Source: Mesorhabditis belari (taxonomy: Eukaryota > Nematoda > Chromadorea > Rhabditida > Rhabditidae). Taken from it: a stretch of 64,000 nt of DNA. Location: contig CAUEEP010000887.1 in the NCBI GenBank assembly GCA_958450365.1, forward strand, positions 62,001 through 126,000. Direction: 5' to 3'. Positions 1 through 11,170 of the stretch are shown here, in pieces. Under the pieces are notes generated by a model. The model did no database searches. It saw only the letters and a list, made by a program, of their open reading frames with translations, and was not told the origin of the DNA. Position numbers and translations under genes: made by a program. Each line of letters starts with the position of its first letter. Position 1 is the first letter of the stretch.

Positions 1-100
1 TAGTGTATCATTCCTTTCTTCTACCACCAAATCGACAAAATCCTTGTTTCGGTGGAGATTCGGTTTTGGAAAAGAAGTCCGATTTTCGGAACAATCAAAC

Positions 101-850
101 CCTATGAAAACAATTAAACCCTATGGAACAATTAAACCCTATGAAAACAATTAAACCCTATGAAAACAATCAAATCCTATGGAACAATTAAACCCAATGA
201 AAACAATTAAACCCTATGGAACAATTAAACCCTATGGAACAATTAAACCCTATGAAAACAATTAAACCCTATGAAAACAATCAAATCCTATGGAACAATT
301 AAACCCAATGAAAACAATTAAACCCTATGGAACAATTAAACCCTATGGAACAATTAAACCCTATGAAAACAATTAAACCCTATGAAAACAATCAAACCCT
401 ATGAAAACAATTAAAGCCTATGAAAACAATTAAACCCTATGAAAACAATTAAACCCTATGGAAACAATTAAACCCTATGAAAACAATCAAACCCTATGGA
501 ACAATTAAACCCTATGAAAACAATTAAACCCTATGAAAACAATCAAATCCTATGGAACAATTAAACCCTATGAAAACAATTAAACCCTATGGAACAATTA
601 AACCCTATGGAACAATTAAACCCAATGAAAACAATTAAACCCTATGAAAACAATCAAACCCTATGAAAACAATTAAAGCCTATGAAAACAATTAAACCCT
701 ATGAAAACAATTAAACCCTATGGAAACAATTAAACCCTATGAAAACAATCAAACCCTATGAAAACAATTAAACCCTATGGAACAATTAAACCCTATGAAA
801 ACAATTAAACCCTATGGAAACAAACAAACCCTATAGAACAATTAAACTCT
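101..850. repeat. Minisatellite, 18-19 bp unit
   Basis: About 40 tandem copies of a unit close to AACAATTAAACCCTATGAA, with variants carrying TATGGAAC, CAATGAAA or CAATCAAA. Blocks of variant units recur in the same order (compare 120-330 with 180-400), so whole groups of units were duplicated. It lies upstream of the first gene model. The AAACCCTA core is a chance likeness to a plant telomere motif, not a telomere. Confidence 0.95.
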
Positions 851-1034
851 ATGAAAACATGGATAACTTACCGTAAACCAATCCTTTTTAATAGTCGAAA
901 TTAAAGGAAAAGACGCAGATTTTTCCAGATAAACTACAAAAATCTCAACTTTTTGACAATTCTTCTGACAATTCTCTAACAAAATTAAAGTATTATCTTC
1001 GAAATTTCAATATTTTATCTATTAAATCAACGCA

Positions 1035-4000
1035 ATGTCCATTCCAGATTTGCCCGATTTGTTGACTGTGAGTTTTTCGTTAAAATTAGATAAAAGCTAA
1101 CTAGATAATGTTTGATTAATACAAAATTAAATGGATTTCAATGAAATTCACTGAATTTCAATGAAATTCACTGAATTTCAATGAAATTCACTGGATTTCA
1201 ATGAAATTCACTGGATTTCAATGAAATTCACTGGATTTCAATGAAATTTTCACTCTTTTCAGCACTACGAACAAGATTTGAAGCTTTTAAGGGAAAGACT
1301 CCCACAAAGAATCGACATTTTCGAGTTCTTAATCAAAGACGCAGCTGGGGTTGGTTTTTTTAGTGAAAATTTTTGTGCTAAACGTATAAAATGACTCCCA
1401 AGAATGCTGGATTTCTTCTGAAAACTATCAATTTTGAGCAAATCGAGTTCATTTTCGGCAAAGAGAAGATCGTTTGCACGCTGGAGTCAACGCGGACGAC
1501 GATTGATGAGAAAATGAGGATAATGTAGGTTTATTAGATGAAAATCTGACTCCAAATTTCTTAAAGATAAACCATTTATTTGGAAAAACCATATCTTTGG
1601 GAAAACCGTAATCTTTCCTTTGCATTTTCTTCGATTTTCACTCAATTTTGATCGTTTTATTCGATGAAGATTTACTCGATAATCATTTATTCGATAATCA
1701 AACGAATTATTTGCAACGATTTGATTGGGGAGAATGAACTAACGAGGAAAATCAAAGAAATTTCATATGTTACGCGTTTGATATCAGTAGAAAGGTTAAC
1801 AAATTCTTTACAAAATGACATTTAAAAGAGAACTCAAACAGTTGTTTAGCTAAAAAAGCCATTTTTTTTTTCTATAAACTGTCATTTAGAGAGAACGGTT
1901 AAAGGGATTTTCCTGAAAATTTGACAACTTATGTAATTCAGTGTGCTCTATCATTTTTATATAGAAACTAAAAGAGGTTTATGCCAAAGAAACTGGTCAA
2001 ACGATGACTCTTTGCCATTTTTACTTGATTTTGACTATTTTGAGAGTTCATATGTCGTAGCCGATTATGAATGAAATTTTTTGGCAAATCTTTCTAGTAG
2101 AGCAACCCTTTAATGTATGAGGACAATATTATATCATCTTGTAGCGAATTAAATTCTACGTCGATTGGTACCAAATTTGTGAGTTTAGGTTAAAAATTGC
2201 CGGTGCTACAATGTTTCATTCAAAATTGGCGGGACCCCCCGTAGCCGATTATGAATTTCAGCCGATTATGAATGAGTGGAGCGTCCAATGAGCGTCTAGG
2301 AGCGTCCAACCATCAAGTATTTAGTATCATTCAACGCAGAATCATTAATAATTATGTTAAATTTTTAAAATTAGAAAGATTGGATAAAAAGAAAAAAAAT
2401 TATGGGGCTTCAAAGCTTTCTCTTGAACAAACAGTTTTTTTGCTCTAATTTTTTTTTCTTTTTATTAAATCTTGCTAATTTTAAAAATTTAACATAATTA
2501 TCAATGATTCTGCGTTGAATGATACTAAATACTTGATGGTTGGACGCTCCTAGACGCTCATTGGGACACTCCACTCATTCATAATCGGCTGAAATTCATA
2601 ATTGGCTACGACACATATACTTCAAAAAAAGAAAAGATTTTTGGAACCTCTCAAAAGTGATTTTGTAGAGAAATTGTGGAGTATTTTGATCAAACAAAAT
2701 GTTTATTTAAAGAGGGTTTTATGAATGAAAAAAGTTCCTTTAAAGTTTCATTAAAGTTTACCGCTATTTCATTCCCCCGAATTCAATAGAATCTCCAATA
2801 ACATACCAGCTTTTACATCTTTTAGTCACCTTTTAAAGACTTTAATTTAGCGCCACATTTCTCGGATCGGATTTAGCGATAGCCCGACTGATCTTCGACG
2901 CTTTGGGCGAAATGTTTCGAACGAGGATTCTCGTGTTACCGAATCACATTCATAGTGTAAGGCTGTTACAAATTTCACTATGAAAACGGACAATTTCCTC
3001 TTTTTTTGATTCTTCTTTATTCAAAAATTGCTTTTGTTTTGATAATGCTTAGCGATTTTTTTAGTTAGCTATTAGTTATTTTTAAGAATCCAATCCTTCC
3101 GCTACTCCAAAAAACGAATTTCTTCATTTTCTCCTCTCTACTCGTTCTTCAGCATGATTGGACGATTTTTGAATATTTATGTCAACAATTGAACTCATTA
3201 GAAACGTTACCAAAAAAGGTTTGTTTGTTTTTTATTTGAAATTTCAAACATTTCCTTGTTTCTAGGTTCTGATCACTGATCTAATGTGTGATTGCTCGAA
3301 AAAGCAGAAAAATTTTGCAGTTTGTATCCAATGTCTGACGAAAGTGTTGAGGATTGATCAGGTGGGGGGATTTTTGGTGTTTATTTTGGATTAAAGACAG
3401 AATTGAAGCTGTCAGTTGTATATCACAGGTCTATGATATCACAGGTCTATGATATCACAGGTCTGGTATCGGAGGTCTGGTATTACAAGTTTATGATATC
3501 ACAGGTCTACGGTATCACAGATCTAAGATATCACAGGTCTGGTATCACAGGTCAGGTATCACAGGTCTATGATATCACAGGTCTATGATATCACAGGTCT
3601 ATGATATCACAGGTCTATCATATCACAGCCGATAATATGTAAATTGAGGGGTTTATATGTAAATTAAGTGTGAAAAATGCTAACCTTCAGTTACAAATGC
3701 TAATGCGTGATGTTTTACATATTCTTAATGTTTTCTGTGTGATCTTTTCTTAATAAGTGGTCGTAAAAAGTACTGGAAAACGAATAGGATTAGAGAACGA
3801 ATAGTATTAGAGAACGGATAGGATTAGAGAACGGATAGGATTAGAGAACGGATAGGATTAGAGAACGGATAGGATTAGAGAACGAATAGTATTAGAGAAC
3901 GGATAGGATTAGAGAACGGATAGGATTAGAGAACGGATAGGATTAGAGAACGGATAGGATTAGAGAACGGATAGGATTAGAGAACGGATAGGATTAGAGG

Positions 4001-7000
4001 ACGAATAGGATTAGAGAACGGATAGGATTAGAGGACGAATAGGATTAGAGAACGAATAGTATTAGAGAACGGATAGGATTAGAGAACGGATAGGATTAGA
4101 GGACGAATAGGATTAGAGAACGAATAGTATCAGAGAGCGAATAGTATTAGAGAGCTTGAACTTAGCATTGAAATTGTTACTTTATTTCAAACTTTATTAT
4201 TCAAACTGCTTTTTTTGCAGATCATTCGACGAGACTCGGTCATTCTCACGAGCAAAGAAGTCTCCACAGAAGACGTTGCAAAATTCTCCCTCACTCCGGA
4301 AAGGACTATGTGGCCAGAAGCAAATTTCGTTGTTCATCTAGTTAAAGTAAAAGAGAAAGCTAAAAAATCTATAATCTGCTTTCCAAATTCTAACTTTTCT
4401 CTAGTGGATGGCTCGTCCATGCATCGAACCATCAGCAATTCGGCCTCGCCTTGTCGGACTCCGTTTCCGTGACTACACCGCGCAATTCCAGAAGCGACTA
4501 GTGATTGGCTTTGATGTAAATGAAGCTTTGATGTAGTTTAAATCTTTAAAATAGTCTTTAAATCTTTAAAATAGTCTTTAAGTCTTTAAATACCGTATTT
4601 CTTCTATTAGAACAACCCTTTAGAAAGTAGCGAAAGAATAGAACGACTTTTTCTAATAGAACCTCTTCTATTAATAATTGTACGATCCCCTTCCACAGTT
4701 TTGACGTTTAAACTTAAAAAAAGAAAGCTGATGAACTGAGGGGCAAGGAAATATCTTCCTTAAGCTCGAAAAAAGCTCCAACCTTATACCGTATTCTCTC
4801 TAATATTAGTGCACCCTGAGCGCTGCCAAAATTGCTCGAAATCTCGTAAACCGCTTATCAGAACCTATCGATGTTCGCAATTTCGCAAAGCAATTTCGCA
4901 GAATCCGGCCGAAAACTAGTTCTTGCCTTCTAGCCTTCCATTGTCAAAAGCCAAGATTTTGTATGCTTAGCCTTCAAAAGAGTTTCCCAAAACCACTTCC
5001 AGGACTTCCAGGACTTCCAGGACTTCCAGGACTTCCAGGACTTCCAGGACTTCCAGGACTTCCAGGACTTTGCAAGTCTCATTAAAGGATTTTAAACCGA
5101 CAGAAAGCTTTACCTGGCTTTTGGACGGTCAGTTAGAGTTATTTAAAAGTTAGGTCAAAGTTATAGTTCAAAGAAAATTGTAGGCCTTGGTCGGAAGATT
5201 GACATGGTCACTAGAAACAACAAAAATGATGAACTGTCACAATAAAAATGCTTCTAACTTGTTTTAAATCTGTCTGATTCATCTGGCTTATAGCTCAAAA
5301 AATAGAGAATCTCAAGAGAAATCTCGAAAAGCATCTATTATCAGAATCTATTGATGTTGGGTCGGAAAATGTAGCTGACGATGAGATCTTGTAGCTGATT
5401 AGAGTGTTGAGCTTCTGTGAAAATTTAAAAACCGTAAAATAGTCATCAACTCGGCGGGGTATACTACTAGAGAAAATACTAGAGCAAATATAAAAAATAA
5501 AGAAAGATCTGTCCGTCCGTTTGTCTGTCCGTTTGTCTGCGAATTCTCAGCTCTCCGTGAGCCGATTTACATCATTTTCAATTTCTTAGGCTTAGAATTC
5601 TATGTAGCATTGTATCTAATATTTCGTTTTATAAAAATCAAAAGTCATGGCACGGCCGGGAGTCGAAGATGAGATCTTGTAGCTGATTAGAGTGTTGAGC
5701 TTCTGCCGGTGGTTTGAGCCGTAGACAAGCGCGCTCATAACTGCGCCACGGCGACAAAGCTACGCAGCCAGAAAAACCCAATCTTAAGCGGGTTTTCGAT
5801 GATGTTTTCAATAAGGACATTGCGATTTTTCTACTTTATGATGAAATACTCTCTATCTAAGCTAATCTATCTATTTTTGAGTCATTCTTTTCTAAACCAG
5901 TTAAGGAACAAATGCTAGAGGCTTTAGAACGTAAAACTGATTTTTCAGGCCATCAAAATGCTTTCAAAAGATGGTTTTGAGATCTATCGATGGGCAGCTC
6001 CGTTTGATGTGGGTTTAAATGTTAAAAGCTTATCTTTAGATTAGAAAATCGGTTCTTTCCTTGAATCGTGGCCTTTTAAAAGTTTCGTTGTCTTGTTGTT
6101 TGTCAAAAAAAGTCCGTTTCGTTGCAATTGTTTGTCTTTTTTACTAAAAAAATCTTTTGAAATTGTTTGAACGTTTTTAACGTATTTGATCAAGCTCCAA
6201 ATGCACCAGTTTATTTGATCAGAATTTAAAGAACAAACCTAGGAAAGGGGATAAGCATTGCTTATTAAGCAGCCTCCATGCAAACCAACAAATTTTGAAA
6301 GAGTTGCCCCTTCTCTGTTGCTCTCCTAAACTTATTTATTGAAATAAGTCGGACGTCGATCTTTTCTTGCTCCATGCAGCTGAATGGCGAATTGAAGCCC
6401 TCACCTCGGCGCAATTCACTTGTAATTATTGAGCTTAATTTTCAAAGATTTCATTATACTTTTTGTGTATAGATATTGGGGTCATTCGGGTCGAAAAATC
6501 AAACTGAAGCTTTTGATTGACGCTTTTGATTGGACAATGGTGACTCCGACTACAATGAGCCGGATGAAGAGGTCGAAAGAGATGCGCAGAATCTTGTCAA
6601 GTTGGCAAGGATGTCTATCTTGGCTCTAGGTGAAGGTCAGCTTTACAAAGCATTTGCATGTCCGAGGAAATGCAAGGCGTGTCAAGCATTGCGTTTTGCT
6701 GAGACGCTAAAATTATTGTTTTCACGATTGTTCTTTAAATTCTGATCAAATAAACTGGTGCATGTGGGACTTGATCAAATACGTTAAAACAATTTCAGAA
6801 GATTTTCTGGTAAAAAAACAAAAAATTGCAAAAGACGACGAAACGGACTTTTTTTTGACAAAAAACCATGAAACTTTTTAAAGACCAGGGAACTTTTAAG
6901 AGACCATGAAACTTTCAATAGCCTTTGAAAGACCAGGGAACTTTCAAAGACCACGATACTTTCAAAAGAGAACGAAACTTTCAAAAGGCCTTTGAAAGAC

Positions 7001-7446
7001 CACGAAACTTTCAAAAGAGCACGAAACTTTCAAAAGAGCACGAAACTTTCAAAAGACCACGAAACTTTCAAAAGACCCCGAAACTTTCAAAAGACCACGA
7101 AACTTTTAAAAGACCCCGAAACTTTCAAAAGACCACGAAACTTTTAAAAGACCCCGAAACTTTCAAAAGACCACGAAACTTTTAAGAGACCCCGAAACTT
7201 TCAAAAGACCATGAAACTTTCAAAAGACCACGAAACTTTTAAAAGACCACAATTAAGGGCAAGAACCAGAAAATCTGCTAAATCTTGATTGATTTTTAAT
7301 CTAAACGTTTTTAGTTTTACTACGTCGTAGTGAAAGATCTCGAGTACGTAGCCGTGATTCGCGATTTCGAGATGAACATCGAGAAAATCGTTGCCGACAC
7401 ACAGGAAATGTTTGAGCTGTCGGAGATGGCGATTTTAAGAGATTGA
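1035..7446 (+). CDS. Unrecognised multi-exon protein (about 328 aa)
   Basis: Exons whose phases join: 1035-1067, 1263-1349, 1403-1524, 2851-2956, 3153-3218, 3266-3361, 4221-4340, 4405-4515, 5949-6008, 6560-6629, 7331-7446. The start is MSIPDLPDLL; the stop TGA is at 7444-7446, with AATAAA at 7594-7599. Exons 1-9 read cleanly. The acceptors of exons 10 and 11 (after ..AATGAG and ..GTCGTAG) are weak and were chosen only because they keep the frame, so the last 60 residues are tentative. The protein has a Cys cluster (MCDCSKKQ..CIQC), aromatic-rich stretches (WMARPCIEP, EIYRWAAPFD) and an acidic patch (PDEEVERD). I recognise no family. Introns carry minisatellites, a Ginger-like element, a MITE and a SINE. 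Exon 10 sits in the loop of a large inverted repeat. Confidence 0.55.
1134..1250. repeat. Intronic minisatellite, 20 bp unit
   Basis: Six near-identical copies of ATTTCAATGAAATTCACTGG in the first intron of the unrecognised gene. The last copy runs into the pyrimidine-rich 3' splice site. Confidence 0.9.
2053..2613. mobile_element. TGTCGTAG-type TIR element, copy 1 (561 bp)
   Basis: Begins TGTCGTAGCCGATTATGAAT and ends with the inverted counterpart CTACGACA. It is flanked by the direct repeat CATA (2049-2052 and 2614-2617). The right two thirds form a nested palindrome with arms starting at an internal copy of the terminus (about 2241). A related copy is at 29436-29950, and a third with an integrase relic is at 36800-37530. 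It lies in the third intron of the gene at 1035-7446. No coding capacity is seen, so this is a non-autonomous copy. Confidence 0.8.
3412..3627. repeat. Intronic minisatellite, 16 bp unit
   Basis: About 13 copies of a unit near TATGATATCACAGGTC, several degenerate, in the intron between exons ending 3361 and starting 4221. Confidence 0.9.
3775..4152. repeat. Intronic minisatellite, 17 bp unit
   Basis: About 22 copies of GGATTAGAGAACGGATA with AATAGTATT and GAGGACGAA variants. It shares its intron with the 16-bp array just upstream. Confidence 0.95.
4590..5481. mobile_element. Degenerate ACCGTATT MITE with internal 9-bp array
   Basis: A left terminus ACCGTATTCTCTCTAATATT near 4789 and a right terminus ending in ..CTAGAGAAAATACTA near 5480 match the compact MITE at 31593-31814, including its TATCGATGTT and AGCTGATT interior. 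The interior is expanded by unrelated sequence holding eight copies of TTCCAGGAC (about 4996-5064). A further ACCGTATTTCTTCTATTAG terminus-like piece lies at 4592. The whole complex is in the intron after the exon ending 4515. Confidence 0.55.
5499..5762 (-). mobile_element. tRNA-derived SINE-like element, copy A
   Basis: Read on the minus strand: a tRNA-like head (A-box-like GTGGCGCAGTTATGAGCG and B-box-like TTCGACTCCC, about 5645-5760), then a body shared with copies at 15780-16140 and 53560-54185, then a degenerate GACA-type tail (5507-5540). The head is interrupted by a 38-bp insert at 5667-5706 that exactly duplicates nearby DNA at 5378-5417. Confidence 0.6.
6068..6880. repeat. Large inverted repeat around exon 10
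   Basis: Arms of about 140-170 bp (about 6068-6237 and 6733-6880) are imperfect reverse complements. Matching landmarks include ATTTGATCAAG..ACCAGTTTATTTGATCAG on the left and its mirror on the right, and a shared AAGTCCGTTTCGT block. The 495-bp loop holds the candidate exon 6560-6629. The right arm merges into the minisatellite at 6870-7252. It could be a foldback transposon or an inverted duplication. Confidence 0.75.
6870..7252. repeat. Intronic minisatellite, 19 bp unit
   Basis: About 19 copies of CGAAACTTTCAAAAGACCA, with CCCC and TTTTA variants. It gives spurious open frames on both strands. It lies in the last intron of the unrecognised gene. Confidence 0.95.
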
Positions 7447-7917
7447 GATCCTTTTTTCGATTCATTAACTTGTTTTTTTTTGTTTTTTAATCATTTCAAT
7501 TTTTATGGCTGTAAATTTGATTCAAAAATCTATCAAAAAAATAGTCTTTATCATCATAAAATCACGGGTATATTCTCTTTTTCGTTCATTTTAAATAAAG
7601 AAAGCCTTTTTGTTTTGCACAAAATTTCATTTCACAAAACATTTACGACTTTGTTTACTCTGAATTCGTAGTGAAAAAAAAATTTTCCACTCAGCTTTCG
7701 AAGAATTTTCAAGGGAAACAGATAAGAGCTATCTTAAAAATGAATAAAAAAAGGGCTTATGACTGGAGAAATTTCGAGAATATTCCAGATGGAGATAAAA
7801 TATTCTAGATTCGTGAATGCAAACGTGGACAAAAATTGAATGGTTAGATCAGAAAAGCCGAGAAAAGCCGAGAAAACAAAAAAGGATAAGATTTTGAACG
7901 AGTCATGGTCTTGAAAG

Positions 7918-8242
7918 TAGCTAACAAGGGAGGTTCGTCAACTTACCACCAGCTTTTTAAACGTGACCCTAGCACATCTAGACGAGTTTTTCGCACTGAT
8001 TCGAATTTGTACTCAAATCTACTCCGCAAGCACTCTGAGGTCAGGAAAATGGTCTTAAAGTTGGCTAAAAACATAGACACCGTCAAATTTTTTTAGCCAA
8101 CTTTAAAACCATTTTTCTTGGCCTTAGAGGGCGTCCGGAGTAGTTTTGAGTACAGATTCGGAATCAGCGTGAAAAACTGGTCTAGATGTGCTAGGCGACG
8201 TTTTAAAAGCTGATCGTAAATTGATAAACCTCCCTTGTAAGC
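7918..8242. repeat. Foldback palindrome
   Basis: Arms of about 150 bp around a very short loop near 8085. The left landmark GCTAACAAGGGAGGTT mirrors AACCTCCCTTGTAAGC on the right. The right arm contains CAGATTCGGAATCAGCGTG, a motif also seen at about 8655, 11745 and 22675. Short open frames here are artefacts of the palindrome. Confidence 0.8.
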
Positions 8243-9727
8243 TATAAGAGACTAGTTTCCTATAAGAGACTATTCAATTAGTAAAAACCAACACTAGGGA
8301 AAAAGAAAGCATCAAAGGGAAGAGGGAAGAGGGAAGAGATGGGGAAATCCTTGAAAAATGACAACTTTTCTCTTTTACAACTTTGGTACAACTTAGAAAA
8401 CGTGTTTCAGCAAAATTCTAGGCTACGGCTATCACGAGTAGTGTATAAAAATGAGAAAACGACACAAATCAGATAAAATTAAAAGTGAAAATGGGTGAAC
8501 TTTGAGTAAAGCAACAGTTTGAACGTTAAACCAGAGATCTAGGACCATAGTGTGGTCGTAACTAGCTAGCTCTACAAAAAGTGAATGGGTTTAGATCAGA
8601 AAAGCCGAGAAAAGTAGAGAAAAGTAGAGAAAAGCGTTCACGAAAAACGGAAAGCAGATTCGGAATCAGCCTGGAATTTTCTGCGTCGAATGATCTATGG
8701 CTCATCTCATTTGACCACATCCTACTGTTGCCTTTCCCTGGCCAGGTGGACTTAGCTCGGCGACCAGGTTACCTAAGCTAGATCCTAGGCTCGTGATCAG
8801 ACGCTAGCGCCTAACAGAACACCCTGACAGCATCATTTTTTGTATTTTAGATTCATGATCACTGTTCTTTCAACAATAGAATCTAGAAGTTGTTGCATTG
8901 TCTCAAAAATATAATCACAAATCATTGAGGATTCCCTTTACCACTCATAAACCAGAAACACAAGTAGATTGGGAATTGCGTAGAGAAATTGCGAAATTTT
9001 GTGCTCATCTCTCGAAAATTTCACAACTAACACACAAATCCTAACTAAAAAAAAGGCTTAAATTCCCGTTTTTCCCTGTTTCGATGACTTTTTGAGCAGA
9101 AAGAACACAAAATTGACACTACAAAAACTCCACCCACTTTTGAAAAAAGAGAAAAAGGAATTCGGCTAGATAAAAGTGGGAAATTTCCTCAATTTCCACA
9201 ATTTCCTCAATTTCCTCAATTTCCTCAATTTCCTCAATTTTCTATCATTTTAAACGAGTTTCTCAAAAGTTTGACTTTCTGGAGTTTCATTTTAATTTTT
9301 TCTTATTATTTTTATTATAATTTTAATCTTTTTACCTTTTCAAGCTAAACTTTTCACTTAAATCAATCAAATTTTATTTTAGAATCGTTTCTTGTAAAGT
9401 ATTTTTGTGCTTTTTTTGAGTTTAGTGATAAAGCACAAAACATAAATGATTTAGAATAGAGAAATTAGAACATTAATCAATAAAAGTAAAAATAAATCAG
9501 GAGATAAACAATAAAAGCTTTAAATTGTCATTTAGTTTCTCATTTGTTTTTCTTTCAGCAATTTTAAAAACACTTTTTTCATGGTTTTCTCAGAATCAGA
9601 TCAAAAAATGAGACTTAAATCGTAATTGACTTAAATTAATCAAAAGGTTTGAATTTATATGCGAAAAATTCGAACCATTTTTACTAAAGCTAAGTTAGTT
9701 TTCTTTTTCTTTGGCCTGTCTTCGCAC
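8243..9727. other. Intergenic stretch without a supported gene
   Basis: Holds a fragment related to the dispersed AGCAGATTCGGAATCAGC repeat (about 8640-8730) and a direct repeat of GGTTTAGATCAGAAAAGCCGAG (about 8587; compare 7842). A short CTCAATTTC array lies at 9187-9240. I see no exon-like sequence. Confidence 0.6.
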
Positions 9728-10345
9728 TTAGGTGCTCATATTTGCGCAGATCACAACCTGCTTCCACATTTCTCTATCCCTTGCTATTGTCATCCAGTGT
9801 TTCCTATCTTGGTTCTTCCTGGTTCGAAGTCTTCGACTTGCTTGTGCTGGTGGTGGCTGCACTCTAGCCATCCTTTCTCTGACCGTCGCTGCCACTTTTG
9901 TGCTCCACCTCGTTGCTGGTCTTCCGATGGGCCTCTTCTGGTCTCGTGGTAGCCACTCTGTGATCCGTATCGTCCATCTGTCGTCTGTTCTTCTGGTCTT
10001 GTGGCCGGCCCATCTGAGGCTTTTTCCCTCGATCACTTCCACTGGATCTCTGAGTCCCGAGAGCTGGCGCATATCCGTACTTCTTAGGTCTCGAGCTGCG
10101 TCTTCTTAGGTCTCGAGCTGCGTCTTCCTATTGTGTCCGGGAAGGTTCCTTTCAAGGGCTCGATGCGTCGTTCTCAGGGCTCGTTTAGTGGTCTGTGTCG
10201 AGGCCCAGGTCTCTGTCCCGTAGCAGAGTGCCGGGAGGCCCGTGCTGTCGGGAGACGGTGCTGTCGAAGAGGTGTGCCCGAGTTCTCTGGTGATTCTTGA
10301 GTATCTTTGTGACTTCTTTGATGCTTCGGTCGAGCTGCGTCTTAA
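9728..10345 (-). mobile_element. RTE-type LINE, 3' fragment
   Basis: The minus-strand frame at 9728-10072 reads the typical C-terminal tail of RTE-like retrotransposons: LRWAGHKTRR, DRWTIRITEWLPRD, KRPIGRPATRW and a final RDREMW. Farther upstream on the minus strand, in shifted frames, comes STV..LCYGTETW and a ..RALER stretch, the usual reverse-transcriptase end. A duplicated AGACGCAGCTCGAGACCTAAG block separates the frames. The element is 5'-truncated and frameshifted, so dead. GC content is visibly higher than in flanking DNA, which supports an inserted origin. Confidence 0.85.
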
Positions 10346-11170
10346 GTTAATTCTGCAGAATTAATTGCAAAATAACAGAATTCGATGAAAACTTCTTTAA
10401 CCTTTTACCTTTTTCGAAAAAAACCACTTTTTAAGCGTTAAAGAATGATAAAAGAAAGTAAATTTGCAATTTTTTGAATTCAATTCACTTGGAGAAAGTG
10501 TTTAAGCATTTTTTCAGCACAGATATTTCCAGATTTCCATCGTTTAAACAAAAAAAAAAGGATTTTACTTTTACCATTGAACTCACCTTTGCGAATCTTG
10601 TTTACTTTTTTGACTAAAGACTGATTTAAACCATTTTTCGAGAGATCTCTTTTCATTCTTTCGTTTTTTTCTCTTTTTTTCTGTGGTTTCTGTGATTTCT
10701 GTGATTCTCGCTCACTTGTGTACACAAAAAAACGACAAAATTCAACAGAAAAAGCACAAAAACTAGAAAAAAGAACAAACAAAGTTTGGAAAGAGAAAGT
10801 TTTATTGAAAGAATTTGATAAAAAAGGGTTTTTTAAGTTGATTGATTCAGAAAGTTGGATTTCTTTAAATTTAGAAAAGTTCACTGCTTTCGAATTGAGA
10901 TTTTCGATTGAGAATCTCGTATAAAAATGAATTCCAATAAAAGCTTTTAATCTAATCTAACAAGCTAATGCAAATCTAAATCCAGAGATTCGAAAATAGT
11001 CTTAATTTTCCGTAAAAACCTTTTTTATATCCTTTTTTCTGTCGAAAAGTTGCTGTAATTCAATGGGTTTTTGTTCAATTTCTTCTTTTTAATTCTATAA
11101 ATTGCTTGACTTTTACATTTAGAAATTCTAGAATTTTATTTAGAACCTACTCCTTTTTCCCTCTCTGAAA
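10346..11170. other. Intergenic region upstream of the GST gene
   Basis: No exon can be supported. Overlapping open frames on both strands (about 10480-10924) are A/T-rich and low in complexity. A possible spliced-leader acceptor, TTTTATTTAG, ends at 11143, 27 bp before the GST start codon. Confidence 0.45.

Noticed and set aside
101..850. Plant-type telomere array (CCCTAAA-like)
   Set aside because: AAACCCTA occurs inside a longer 18-19 bp unit and the phase is not heptameric.
10480..10924. Overlapping 134-aa and 68-aa frames as genes
   Set aside because: Low-complexity Ser/Phe/Lys composition, overlap on opposite strands, and no splice or domain support.
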